NCBI RefSeq assembly: GCF_000165425.1
Contig: NW_001799166.1
Location: forward strand, 312,459 to 376,458
From: Paramecium tetraurelia
Taxonomy: Eukaryota > Ciliophora > Oligohymenophorea > Peniculida > Parameciidae
Direction of reading: 5' to 3'
Length of the DNA: 64,000 nt
Below are positions 1 through 12,435 of the stretch, piece by piece. Both the position numbers and the translations under genes were made by a program. Each line of letters begins with the position of its first letter. The first letter of the stretch is position 1. The notes beneath the pieces were generated by a model. That model ran no database searches. It was not told the DNA's origin and saw only the letters and a list, made by a program, of their open reading frames with translations.

Positions 1-3000
1 ATTTTCTTCTGGATCCTGTTTACTACCATAACTTTCAGTTAGTTTGGGTAATATGACTTGGACATGTCCCTTTGGTCCCAAAGTTCCACTCTCAAGTAGG
101 GGTTTCATATGTTCAATGCATTGTGAATCAACGTATAATCTTGCTTACACATTGTCAAGTGCATTGGTTATCACATCCACATATTAAAATACATTAGTAT
201 ATAAACGCTCGGTTTATGGAGAGATTTTATCGAGTCTAGCAACAATCTTCATTTAAGGATTCATCTTCAGACATGCTCTGGCAGCAGTATATGATTTTGG
301 TTGTCTAAGATGCTTTTCTCTAAATAGAAACTATCTACTAAGATTAGATTTCTCTATCACATCAGGATCAGTGACAATGATATTCCCATTAATACCTAAT
401 CCTATCATTGCATAATTCTTAAGCAATTCGCATCCTATTGCACCAGCTCCAATCAAAAGTAATTTGCACTTTTCGATTGCCTATTATAATTCCTTTCCCA
501 ATATTAGATTACCATCTAACAATTCTTCGCATGTATGGAAATAGCATTATCTTATTGGCATATACTTATGAGTAATTGCTTTGATGATTTCTTAACATAC
601 TATTCCACCTAAGTAAGCAGCCTATGGAGGGAATATTTGATTGCCAGTCTTTTAGAACAATTCATTGATTTCTCCACTTTAATTAGAAAATCGATTCATT
701 TGCTCATTAATTACTGTGTACTTCTATTCATCCAAAATAAAGTTTGGATCAAATATGGGATCAGTCATAATTGCACTCATCTGTTTATTTTAAAGAACAA
801 TCTTTTATTTAATTGTCTATCCTCTTCCATTTCTCAAATACTTACCAAACTAACTCAAATCTCCCACATTAATGGTTGATTTATTGATTACTTTTACAAC
901 AGTTAATTATTAATTATTGAGTGATTTGCCATCCTCTTATATGATTTCTTTGAGTTCAATGACATCATTTGGACTCAAATTGTGCTTCCCTTTAATCTCT
1001 ATAATACCTTGATCTTAATCAATATTTTCAATAATGAATTCCTAAACTTATTCTCCATCTGCATCATTCACTGTAAATTGATCTCCCAAATCAATCATAA
1101 TCCTTCCATAAACAGAGACCAACTATGATACAATCATACCAATTTTGTATTCTCTACAGATTGCTGATATTGTATTGACAATTTCAAGTGAATCCACTTC
1201 GCACAAACATACCACTTAATAATTCAAACTCTTAATAGAAGATATTATATCAGTAGAATAGTCAATCTAAACATAAGGATTTAACCCTTATAAATGTAGT
1301 AAACTCTGTTCTAATCTGCTTGACTCTTCATTTTATACAAAAAATTATCCTAAATTATTGAGTTTCTTGTCTTCTACTATGGTCAGTCTTTTCAGACCTG
1401 ATAACACAAGATTCTTGGCTGTTTCAATACCTAATGCTCCCAATCCATAAATGATTACACTCGCTTATGATTATTTACTTACAGAATCTAGACCCATGAC
1501 ACCTATATATCTGGACATCAAATTTTGAACTTCTGCATTTTAAATATCAAATTATCTGTTGCTAACATTACTCTCACTTACATCTATCTCTGGTAATTGA
1601 CTTTATAAAAATTCGCTTATTTCTTCCTTCTTCCTATAATGTTATTTCTTTTTCTCCTATTGTATCTGAGTATATGATTGTCTTTGAATTATCGATAATA
1701 TCTTTTTATCTGATTAATGAGTTATGCAAACTTTCAATTTCTCAAGTTCTTTTTTTAATGCTTCAAATTCTGCTGTTAAAATGCTCTTGAATTTCTATGG
1801 CTATTATTAGAATGGAGCAGAGATATTATGATTCTAAGTACAATGATAACTGACTGGCAAATCAGCTTCATCTATCCATTATTATACTTCTTTAATGATA
1901 ACATCTTTTCTCAAATAAAAACTCTTTTAAATAACCTCTTCAAAACCTGCTGGTGGTTTCTACAATTATTCTATCATTGCATATCTAATGTTAGCCAATT
2001 TAACAATATTGCAATAACCTCTGTTATTCTTCTCACCATCTACTGTTCCCATACTGCTTTCCCAACCTGGCTCATTGAAATATACATATTCAGACATAAC
2101 CATTGCTTGAATGGAAACCAAGATCTGCCACAACGTTGACTCATTTGCTTTCCAATTATCTCCCCAAGTACCTAATAAACTTAGACATACCTTTCCACAA
2201 TTATAAAGATTGGGATTGAATCTAACCTTTCCATGTCCAGTTGTTTCTAATAAACATTTAGGAGGCCTGGAAGGATAATCATCACAAAATAAAAAATTGT
2301 ATAAAAAGGCTCCATGAGCATACGGGGTTCCACTTGAACCAAATATCATAGCTTGCATAGCATCCATTCTGTCTTTATCGTATCTTAAGAATATGGAATT
2401 TGTCAATTAAAGTGGCAAGTTCTCACCAATATCTGACAACTCCTTTATGATTCTATTCATCTTCTTATTTGGAGGGGATGAAGACAAATGAGAATAAGCC
2501 TCTTCCAATTGCTTTTTCCATCCTGGTTGTTTGATTACTTCACTTGTTTTCAGCACTAAGGGCTTCATTATCATAGGATAGAGATAAGCAGGATCCTATA
2601 TTTACTAAGATTCAGTCTCTTCGAATTTTACATCAATATATTTGTTCTTTTCTAAAACAATAACTAATTGATTGAAGAACTCTTGAAGGTCCTTCAAAAC
2701 TTCACTTAATTGTGTATCTTGATTTGAAATACCCTTAATTATTTTCTAATTCAATTCTGGATCCTCTTTGCTTTGAATAAATGCTGACTCATTATTAACT
2801 TTTTGTATAACTTCAAACAATGAGACATCCCCATAATCTTTACAAGTGAAGAGATGCATGGTTTCTTCAGTTAAAAACTTTTTTAATAATTCAAAGACTA
2901 TCTGAATGACTTCAAATTTCTCTGTTATTGTTTGACTCTTGCTTAAGGATGATAATATACTCTTGATAACTGGTATGAGACATGAATCTTCTACCATAAG

Positions 3001-4263
3001 AATGTAATCTAGATTTAGGTTTCTTAATTTCTTAAAAATTTCAGTCAATATCTTCCATCTATACCCTTCAGCTTATTAATAAATCAAATCAGAATCCAAA
3101 ATCTGGACTTCTTTCTTTTTCTATTAAGTTTGATAGGTTGAGGAATAATTGATATCTCCATAACCAATACCCTTAGGTTTAGACCCCTTCTGTTTATTAT
3201 TCGAACTTGCTTATGGAGCTGCTTTAACTGGTTCTTCAACTTTCTTTGGTGGCTACTTTTCCACTTTCTTTTATTTCAAATCTAATGAATTAGCTTCATA
3301 GTATTGATGCAATCTCAATAGCAACTAATCAGTTTATTATTCAGTGTAATTATTAAGGTTCACTTGCAATAGATTCTCATAAACCACTTAATGGAATATC
3401 GATGTGTCCTTAGGGTCTTCTAGACTCAAGCTAATCACATTAGTGAGCCAATCCTAACTTATAATTCTTTAACACCAATCTTAACTCTCAAATAACAAAC
3501 ACTCGTACAATAACATATTGACAGTTGACTTATTATCAAATTTCTCCTAAGCTAATTATATCAATAGGGAGTGAATCAATCCTTTTTTTGATAATTTCTT
3601 GCATAATTTGGTTTTTGTGTTGTCAATATTAGTGCTTTTTTAAAATACGTAGATTTTTTCAAGTTTGCTAAATTATTGTCCCATTATTCGAATTCCCTTC
3701 TATTCAAAATAGACTGTTTGATTATGATATAATTGATTATTATAATACACTAGATCAGCCTAACACTTGAGATCAGTTTTATTGAATGTCTTCTACATTC
3801 CTAATATGACGTTCGTATAAATTAAAATGCATGGCTTTTCCAATCCATATTGCATCTGATCTCCTTTGTCAATCCATGCATACTTGTTATTTACTTGATG
3901 AGGAAACTCCTATAGGAATGCTTCAGGTATATCAGGTGGTGCAACATAAGAGCTTTTACTTAATAATTATAAAGGTAAATCATTGAGAGGAGTATCAAGA
4001 ATGTCATCATAGACTTGAATAAGTAGTTGTTCATCACAATTTTCAATGAGGGAGTTAGCCAATTCTTTGATGCAGTTATTCTTCAAGTAATCATTTTTCA
4101 AAGATTTGATGTATTGATACAGAGCCTTCTATTAGTAGATCTTCTCAAAGCTTGTCAACAGTTTGAATTCCTATAGTGTTGTAAACTCAATATTATTGCA
4201 GACTTCTTCGAGGGTTTGCTCCTTAAAGATATAAACATCTTTTCCATAATCTTCATAAAACAT
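1..4263 (-). CDS. E2-E1 fusion: BIRC6/UBE2O-class UBC domain joined to ubiquitin-activating enzyme (3' partial)
   Basis: One minus-strand frame is open from the ATG at 4263 to the left edge (1421 codons) with no in-frame TGA and no intron. Residues 1-600 are helical and unrecognised, with a linker carrying GIGYG as in BIRC6. The UBC fold spans about 600-770 and has [19 protein letters not shown]; the candidate catalytic Cys is about residue 693. After about 170 residues E1 begins. The first ThiF-like repeat has [12 protein letters not shown] (about 940), an FCCH-like segment has [10 protein letters not shown] (about 1060), and the adenylation repeat has [12 protein letters not shown] (1272) and [18 protein letters not shown]. 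The frame leaves the window at [14 protein letters not shown], just before the region that carries the E1 catalytic Cys in this family. E1 adenylates and thioesterifies ubiquitin; E2 accepts it. Seen: the continuous frame. Inferred: one polypeptide doing both steps. Confidence 0.9.
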
Positions 4264-4312
4264 TTAGATAATTAATTGTGTTTTTGCGATTATTATTTGT
4301 ATTAATTAATTT

Positions 4313-5822
4313 ATGGATCAAAACCCTGAATAAGATAGAGATTGGGATGATTTAAAAGGTGTATTAGCTGAAGACATCATTAATAAATTCAAAGAAGTAG
4401 GTCCAAAGGTTTATTCTCACCAATATGAATTCATAAATTACTGTCTAGGACAGAATGTCAATTAACAATCTCCTGTGATTGCTCTAAGAAGTCAAACAGG
4501 CAGTGGAAAGACTCTGTGCTTCCAATCTCTCATTTATTAGGAATTCAAGGAAAAAAATCAAAAAATTAGTGAACAGAAATAAATCAAGTAGAAAGACAAT
4601 ACAATGAAGGAAGTTAGAATGTTATACCCATACACAATAGTTTTGGGATAGACTATATACTTAAAATAACATGAGGAGTATTTCAGAAAGCATTTACCAG
4701 AGAGATTGAAAAATGAAAATTTAAAATTTTAAACTTTCTTTGCATTTACAAAAGACAATGTATTATATTTCATTATTAATGTAGTAATTTCAATAAGTAA
4801 AAGAGAATAGAATTGAAGACGCTGATTGCTAGGTGTATCTATGTCATCCTAGCAAAATGTTAGTGGGATTGAAAAACCGTATAATAAATGTGTCAAATCT
4901 TCGATATTTGATAATTGATGAGGCTGATCAATTATTGGAGAAGAATGAATAAAATTAAGCTAGAGTTGAGACCATGCAATTGATCTAATTCATTCTTGGA
5001 TAAACCAATAATCAAAGTTATTAAATTGTTTTTGTGAGTGCTAGTTTGAAACCTGAAGAAATTTAAAATCTCATTAAGGAATGTGTTCAAAATAATATTG
5101 ATGCAAGCAAGAAAGTTGATTCTAGATTCTTGCACAAAGATGAGGATGATATCTAAGAAGTTGTTTGTAACTTAAAAGTTATCCCATCAATTCAATAACA
5201 GATTTCTCCTTATACAATTGTTCATATGTATAAAGAGGCTCAAGAATAACCTGAATAGATCTTAGTAGATTTATTAAAGGATGTTTTTGATAAATTTACA
5301 GAGGCTTAGGTTATGATATTCTTTAACAAAAAAACCATTGTTAATGAATTGATAAATTTGTTTAAAAAGTCTTAGAAATTGGAATACATAGTTAAAAATA
5401 ATTGGATTGGAGAATGCACTGGAGACACCAATTAAGTAGATAGAGAAATAGTGAGGAAAGAATTTAAGGATGGAAAAAAGAAGATCTTACTCTGTACAGA
5501 TGTTTTATAAAGAGGAATGGATTTTAGAAAAGTGAGAGTCATTATTCATTATGGATTACCAATTACACCAGCAGGAGAATTTAAAGAAGAGAGGTAATCT
5601 TATATCATTTAAGTATCTAGCTATTATCAACGTTCTGGAAGAACAGGAAGAGCAAAGGATGAAGGAGTGGTTGTCTCTTTGTTATTGGAAGAAGATCTTA
5701 AATAGAAAAGACAAGAGAAATTAGTGGAAAGTTTAGTGATGAACAATTCAAAAATACAAAAATACGATTAGAAACAATTCTGCACTGATTTGGCTAAATT
5801 ATTGAATTTCAATAAAGAGTGA
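4313..5822 (+). CDS. DEAD-box RNA helicase
   Basis: About 494 residues after removing one 25-nt intron (GTATTA...TGTAG). Motif I is SQTGSGKT (about 60-67), motif II is DEAD (about 194), motif III appears as SAS rather than SAT, a conserved LLCTDVLQRGMD segment precedes motif VI, and motif VI is QRSGRTGRA (about 430). These define a superfamily-2 DEAD-box ATPase that unwinds or remodels RNA. The order and the short N-terminus are reminiscent of the DDX19/Dbp5 group, but I cannot assign the subfamily. A 27-nt GTAATC...CTAG stretch just before motif VI could be a further in-frame intron. It starts only 49 nt from the divergent E2-E1 start, so the two genes probably share a promoter region. Confidence 0.9.
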
Positions 5823-5851
5823 TAAAACAAATAAAATATTAAACAATTAAA

Positions 5852-6838
5852 ATGTCAAACTAATCTCGTAGCAGCCAATCTTCAAGAAGTTCTTCCCAAA
5901 AGCGTAATACAAAAAGACCTTAGAGAGACAAAAGAAAGAAGAATAACTCTGATGAATATGACAGTGATGATGAAGATGTATCCCAATATGAGGGTATTTT
6001 AATTCAATTCATTTTAGGCACAAGACTCAAAAATAAACAGCAACCACTATTAGGTCCTGGTAGATTCAACAAAAGAGAAAATAAACTCAAAAAACCAAAT
6101 TCTGTCTACACTCCGGCGGCAACTACATTTCTATACAAGCCTGGCACAGAATTACCTAATCTATCCAATTTCATCAACTAGACTATTGAAATTAGAATTG
6201 CCTGCGAGTATGTCAACAAAAACAATCAAGCTTTGATTCTTCGATAAATTTGGGGATCCAATGGTGTCTATGCTAGTCATAGTGATGCAGTCTGTATTGG
6301 CATACATGCAGGTCTCTTAGCCTTGGGAGATCTTAAACTAACAGGAACCTTTTATTAAGGAATTAGTTTGTCTTGTAAAGTTATTAAAGGCAAAAAGACA
6401 TTAAATGGTTAATTAAAAGTGCCTTTACTTTCAAGATCTCTCAAGACTCCTTGTGCTCATTGTCTAAAACCTGAGAAAGTGAATTGGTTGCCTCAATTGG
6501 GATCTCCTGAATAATTGATAAGTTGGGCAAGAAAGATGTCTTTGCCTCCTCATAGGAGATTAACCAAAAAAACCCATTTGAATGTATTCTTACATGAACC
6601 TCCCTAAAACAGTCTTCCAGAAAATCTATTAGTTAATAACTTACCTCCACTAAATGAAGGTTGGATAGTTTGGGACATGTGTAATGAACCTAGTTAAAAA
6701 TACAATCTACTAACATTTTTGGACAGACAAACTGCCTAAGGTATTCCTAGTCGAACATCGTATAGACTAAAAACTAATTGTCTATATATTGAAACAAGTA
6801 ACAAAAAGTATATAATCAAATATAATTGTAAGATTTGA
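5852..6838 (+). CDS. Rxt3-domain-like protein
   Basis: About 320 residues. The N-terminus is Ser/Arg/Lys-rich and low complexity, then acidic (SDDED). A 24-nt in-frame intron (GTATTT...TTTTAG) follows. The central part contains IWGSNGVYASHSDAVCIGIH followed by AGLL, which resembles the Rxt3 domain, where a Trp-Gly precedes a Tyr and an SD...H-G signature. Rxt3 is a subunit of the Rpd3 large histone-deacetylase complex in fungi. The C-terminal third has no motif I recognise. The domain call rests on a short signature only; a chromatin role is inferred from the family. Confidence 0.55.
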
Positions 6839-6845
6839 GATCTCA

Positions 6846-7401
6846 ATGGATCCAAATAAAATAGCTGAAGAAGTGTTTTTAGACTCTCAAGTCTTTATGA
6901 TCTCTGAAATCATCATACCATAATAGTCGGATATTGAGATGTTATAAAAATATGGAGTAAATCAATTGATCTAATTAGTTAGGTTCCCTTACCAAAAGAA
7001 TTTAAAAATCTAATTTTAGACAAATTGAAATGGATTAATTTTGAATGGGGTAATGATAATGTTATTATTGATGGACAATTCACAATTCAATGTTTGAAGA
7101 GCTTCAAGTTTGTGCCAATTACAAAACATTAACATTTATGATTAATCATTTTATGATATAAAGATGTTAAAATTAAATTAACAATTTATTCTTTGTTCTA
7201 CTTAAAGAATAATAACCATTTATAATTGATTAAATTAATCAGATAGGTATTCAACTCTTGCTCAAATAATGGAATGAATAAACATTTATTAATTAAACAT
7301 TAGTCTCTAAAGAATTCAGTAATACTAATATAAGAATTGAATTATTTGAAAAGATCAAACAATTTTATATATCCAATTATATATAAGGACTGAAAATTTG
7401 A
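6846..7401 (+). CDS. Small unrecognised protein, split into short exons
   Basis: The ATG lies 7 nt after the previous TGA. A 26-nt intron (GTAAATC...GTTAG) joins exon 1 (MDPNKIAEEVFLD...) to VPLPKEFKNLILDKLKWINF. That frame then closes at 7141, but another frame stays open to a TGA at 7401 with convincing sequence (QLLLKQWNEQTF...). A 41-nt GT...AG interval (GTTATT...GAAGAG) would link the two and gives 162 residues with a consistent frame. The alternative is an 89-residue protein ending at 7141. I recognise no domain. The compact acidic/aromatic sequence suggests a small complex subunit, but that is a guess. Confidence 0.5.
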
Positions 7402-7527
7402 GTTTTATTAAGTAAGTTATTTAGAATTGAACTTATTTTTAGTTATTAGTACATCCAGGGATTGCAATAGTTTTGAGTTAACAAGACAAATAATATTTCT
7501 ATATTTATATTAAATTCATTAAATAAA

Positions 7528-10348
7528 ATGTAATCTATTGGGTCTGAAGGACTGAAGGCAGGTGTTACTAAGTCGAACATCCGCAGCAATGTTACAATGT
7601 AGAAGAGGTTTTGATTATCTGTTTAGGTAGGCCCAATAATTTAGGAGGCGGCAAAACTCAATTGGGACCACCAAAGACCAACATGGATACTCAATAGTCA
7701 GCCTCAGATAACATTATTGTGAAGTATAAAGATACAATAGTCACTCCAAAAGAGTAAGAATTCAGTTTAATGAAAGGCTTGTGACAAAGAAATTTTTATA
7801 ACTTGCAGAGTAATAAAATCGAGAAGAGGAGTAGCGATTGAAAGTATTGCAGAAGTAGAATGAAACAAAGGTTAGTTAGAGTGTTGCTGAGAGCAATGTG
7901 AAATCATTTTATTAAAGTGCTGTATGATAATAATTTTATAATTAGGATAAATCATCTAATTCAGATGTGAAGATTTCATCATCGAATAATCCTGAACGTA
8001 GCAGTTTCATGGAGTCTAAATAATCTGAGGGTACATATTCTGATTCAGATTCAAGGAGAGATCAATCTGAGTTATAGGAGAAGAAGACGAAGTAAAAAAA
8101 GGGATTAAAAGAAGAGGATTTAGATGAAAATATTCCCATTAATTTATCTGAAACTTGTACAATGTAATTGCTATTTATCCCATCTTCTTTTATCAACAGT
8201 GAACAAGGGAAAAAGACTGGTGTGATTTAAAAAACTCAAGATTATGAGAAATACATGGTTGAAAAGATTGGAAGTGATAATTATACTAAAAGACATGCCT
8301 AGACTTTCAATTATAATTAAAAACATAAGATATAATAATCAAATAAGATAGAGAAAAATGAATATGGTGCATTTGCTGCTATTTGGGATCTTTATGATGC
8401 CTCAGTTACTGATTAATTGAATGAATTTGAACTATTGTAAGAAGATATTAAAGGTTCCATTGAAAAAGAGTATAAATAACATCTCAAGAATCCATATTTC
8501 TTATTGCCAACTGAATTGGAGGCTATTAAGATTCATACTGAAAGACCTGTATTGGGAAAGGATTATTCTGAAAAGTAAACGAATAAAACAAAAACAGGCA
8601 TTAACAGCAATAAGTAGAATTAACCACTTAATAGTTTATCTGGAGGTTATACTAACTAATAATTAGATGATAAAATGTAAGATTCAAGTTCAAGTCATAC
8701 AGGCACAAAGAACTTGTAATCTTAATAAGTGAATATTTAATAATAAGTGACACGGAGTCATGGCAAGACCAGTAATCCAATGCCAGAATAATAATAAAAA
8801 TAATATGAAATGAAATAAGATGAATAGGATCTAAAAGAAGAAGATTATATGAAAGAATTGGTTAAAAGGAACAATACTTAAATGTCTGATTCAGAACAAG
8901 TGATTTTTCAAAGCAATTTGGTTTAGACAAATTTGAAATATGTTGAGAGAATTTTAAATCAGAATCTATTTCATAAACAATATATTCAATATAGAAATTA
9001 CCCTGAAGTCAAATTTGAAAAGATGACTTTAGATGAGGATCTAAAATAGAGAGGAGGAGCTTTCAAAAGGGCATTTCAAAATAAATAAGAGGATGAAGAA
9101 GTAGTTGAAAAGAAAAAAAACGAACCTATTGTGTAATTGTTCTAATATAAGTGTGCTTTAAGTGATTAATGCAAAGTCACACAAGCAGATTGGAATTCTG
9201 TTAATAAAGATTTGTTGGCAGTTTCCTATTCAAATAAATAAACATCTGAGGGTCACATTATGTTTTGGACTCTCAAAAATCCTACTTATCCTGAAAGAAT
9301 AATTACATATCCTTCAAAGATTAATTGCTGCAAATTTTCAAATAGTCAACCTAATCTAATTGCTGCAGGTACAATAGATGGAATTGTTGCTGTTTGGGAT
9401 ATCAGAAGAAAATCAGATAAACCAATTACTGAAAATAAAGAATTGCCAGGAAAACATAGCGATTCAGTTTGGGAAGTGCAATGGATAGGCAAAGGAGCAA
9501 AAGGAACTGATAAGGTGGAATCATTAGTTAGTATAAGCAGTGATAGTAGAATTGCCGAATGGTCGATGAAAAAAGGATTAGAGTATACGAATTTAATGAA
9601 TCTGAAAAGAGTTGTGTAATCATCCTAAAAAGAGAATTTATAAGAAGGAGTCAATTTTAGATTATCAGCAGGATTTTCATTTGACTTTCTATAAGGGTAT
9701 ATTGTTTATAAAATATATTAGAGAATCTTCTATGTATTTAGCAGCTACTGAAGATGGTACTATACATAGATGTTCAAAGTCATATACTGAACAATATTTG
9801 GATAACTATTTTGGTCATTCTGGCCCTGTTTACAAGGTTAGATGTAACCCATTTTTCAGCGACATCTTTTTAACATGTAGTGCTGATTGGTCATGTAAAT
9901 TATGGAATTGGAGAGAAGAATTACCAAAGGCGAATTTCTAAGTATTAAAACATATGTATTTTAGTAATAAAACTTACAAGATGAAGTTTTAGATTTTGAA
10001 TGGTCACCTCATACTTCCACTTTATTCGCTTCAGTTTGTAAAGATGGAAGATTAGAATTATGGGATTTAACCAAAAATAATATGTTGGATCCCTTTGCTA
10101 CATTAATGCCTTAGGATTAATAAATTTGGCCAGCTAAGACTATGGTCCGATTTGCTCAAAATAGTCCAATTATAATCACAGGTGATGCTCATGGAGAAGT
10201 TAACACTTACAGATTATATGGTAAATATTTAAATACTATATTAAACATAGGTTATGAGGATAATGATCCACTTATCCAATAGGAAAGGTTGGAAAAGTTA
10301 TTCTATCCGACTGGATATGTAAAAGGATAAAAAGAGCAAAGAGATTGA
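7528..10348 (+). CDS. Axonemal outer-arm dynein intermediate chain (DNAI1/IC78 type)
   Basis: About 890-900 residues. A disordered, Gln-rich N-terminal half is followed by a WD40 beta-propeller. The propeller carries family-typical stretches: TSEGHIMFWTLKNPTYPE, GKHSDSVWEVQW, the RCSKSYTEQYLDNYFGHSG region and CSADWSCKLWNW. These match DNAI1/IC78 closely. The protein scaffolds the outer dynein arm on the ciliary doublet. Introns of 23, 24, 25 and 23 nt (plus a possible 30-nt one) fit. One extra removal of 2 mod 3 is needed near 7722-7766: either a 17-nt GTATAA...AATAG or a 26-nt GTCACT...TTCAG interval. The first is canonical but unusually short; the second has a non-canonical donor. Confidence 0.88.
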
Positions 10349-10376
10349 TGAGTGTATTAATATATATATTTTTAAT

Positions 10377-12435
10377 ATGAATGTTAATTTAATCTGTCCC
10401 TAGCACAAATAACAAGTTATCCAAGCCTGTATCGATTTAGATTGCTCTGTGTTCCCATTTATGTGTAAAATGTGCATGGCAGATTAAAAAACTATTTCTT
10501 AACATACTAAACACAATCAATGTCTAATACCCTACCAGCAATACGTAACATTGGTAAGTAAATAAATTGAAGACTAACTTCATGATGCTAACAAATATGT
10601 TGATCTGTTTAACAAAGAATCTCAAATAGTCTAACAAATTTTGTTATCAGATGAACATTTGAATAATATGGAAGGATATGTGAGATCTTAAAAACAATAA
10701 ATTGAATCTGACATCAACTAAGCCTTAGACTCCATCACATTGCTATTTGGATTGCATAAAACAGAACTATTTGGTAAGCTAGATCAATATCTCTAAATAT
10801 ACAAAAACAATTTCTTTATACTTAAAGAACAGCTAGAACCAATACACTTCCTTCTGACTAAGTGTAAATACTATGCAAACGAAAACAACTTAAAAGTAAG
10901 CATTATCTTTATAATAGCAAAAATTACATACTAAACCTGATTTAGGATCGTAAGTTAAGGTGTCAATAAAGTAGATGTCCATCACAAAGAAACCAGAATA
11001 ACTAAAATAAGTACTGGATAAAGTCAAGAAGGCTTAAGAATTGCAATATAATAATGAGAATTTCACTAAATTATTGACTGATGCTATGAATTCAATAAAA
11101 GATTACTACATCAAAAATGTTAGCATCCCTATTCAAATTCCAATTGAAATTTAACAATAACCAAATATACTTACTACTATTCAAGCAATATCCTCTCCTC
11201 CAATCAAAAGTAAATCCATGGATGTATCAAATGCTGACAAAGTGACAATGTTGGATGATAACAAAACAGTTATTTCTGCAGTCGATACTAAGATCTCCCT
11301 TCAAAGTTAGTTATAACCAACCGTTATTCCAAATATTAATGTTTAAATATTGGATAATAGAATCATTGAGGATGCCAATCAATCAAAAGTATTATTCATC
11401 TTATCTATCTATGTAGGGACATTCAAATTAAAGATTCAGAATTAAAAAGAAATTAAGTATTGAATTTTAAGTTACTTCTTTGGCTCTAGTCAGCAATGCA
11501 TCGGTAGCCTTAGGTTTAGCTGATGGAACAGTTAAACTGTTAGACATGAGTACTAGCAAAGTTAGCTTCTATCCAAATACTTACATACAACACACCAAAC
11601 CTGTTTGTCAACTTTTGATTTTGAAATAAAATAGGGGTACAAGATTGGCATCTTTAAGTGATGAAAATTATGCTATTATATGGACATTAGGAGAAAATTA
11701 TGTGCCTTATCCAGAGAGAAAACTCATAGGATTCAAATCTAAATTGAATAGAATTATGGATATTGCTGATTCATCTCACCTTCTTTGTTAAAGTGATACT
11801 AATCTATAAGTTATCAATTATCATGATAATCGAATTGCTTATTCTTTCGATTTTAAAACTTAGCTCATCGAATTCCTTTATGTAAGTAAATATGAAAAAT
11901 TTGCTACCATTTCTCAAGGGAATATAGTTTCTATTTATAGTTTAAAAATGAACAATAATTTGTAAGGGGCAATGTTATTAGTCAATTGTGAATTAGAATG
12001 TATATAATCAGCACTACCTATCTCAAATATCAGCACATGCATTGCAACAGAATATCTGAATGACATAGTCATCTGCTATGGATGCACTGATGGCTCAGTC
12101 AAATTATTTAATGTTCTTAAAAACATCATGATAGGTGAATATTAGGTAAGCTATTGATTCCTATTCTTAAGTTGTTCAATTCTAAGGTACAGGAGATGAT
12201 TATTGTTAAATAACACAAGCTTTTTATCTTAGTAGCTTTTGCTGAAAGTTTGAAATAGATAAAAGCCATTATGATATAAGAGAGCAAAATCATTCCCATT
12301 GATATGTTTGGTGAATTGCTTGAAAGTCCTGCTAGGAGTGGCAAAAATGTTCTTTAAACATTTTTCAAAAATAGAAGTTCATTTTATTTATTAAGTGACT
12401 CACAAAAAGACATAGGATTATATGAATTATGCTGA
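10377..12435 (+). CDS. B-box-type zinc finger plus beta-propeller (WD40-like) protein
   Basis: About 660 residues, three introns (22, 28 and 26 nt). Residues 1-50 hold a Cys/His series (CPQH...C...C...CKMC...H...H) spaced like a B-box zinc finger. A coiled-coil-like region covers about 60-200. The C-terminal half looks like a WD40-type propeller, with repeated turns such as LGLADGTVKLLD, LASLSDENYAIIW and CYGCTDGSVKLF. The architecture resembles TRIM-like or WD proteins without a RING. The function is unknown; binding of protein or microtubule partners through the propeller is inference. The third intron (12146-12171) ends in AAG rather than the usual TAG. Confidence 0.7.

Noticed and set aside
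1966-2406. Free-standing E2 gene
   Set aside because: The frame is open far beyond both ends of this stretch under the ciliate code; there is no TGA or intron between it and the E1 part.
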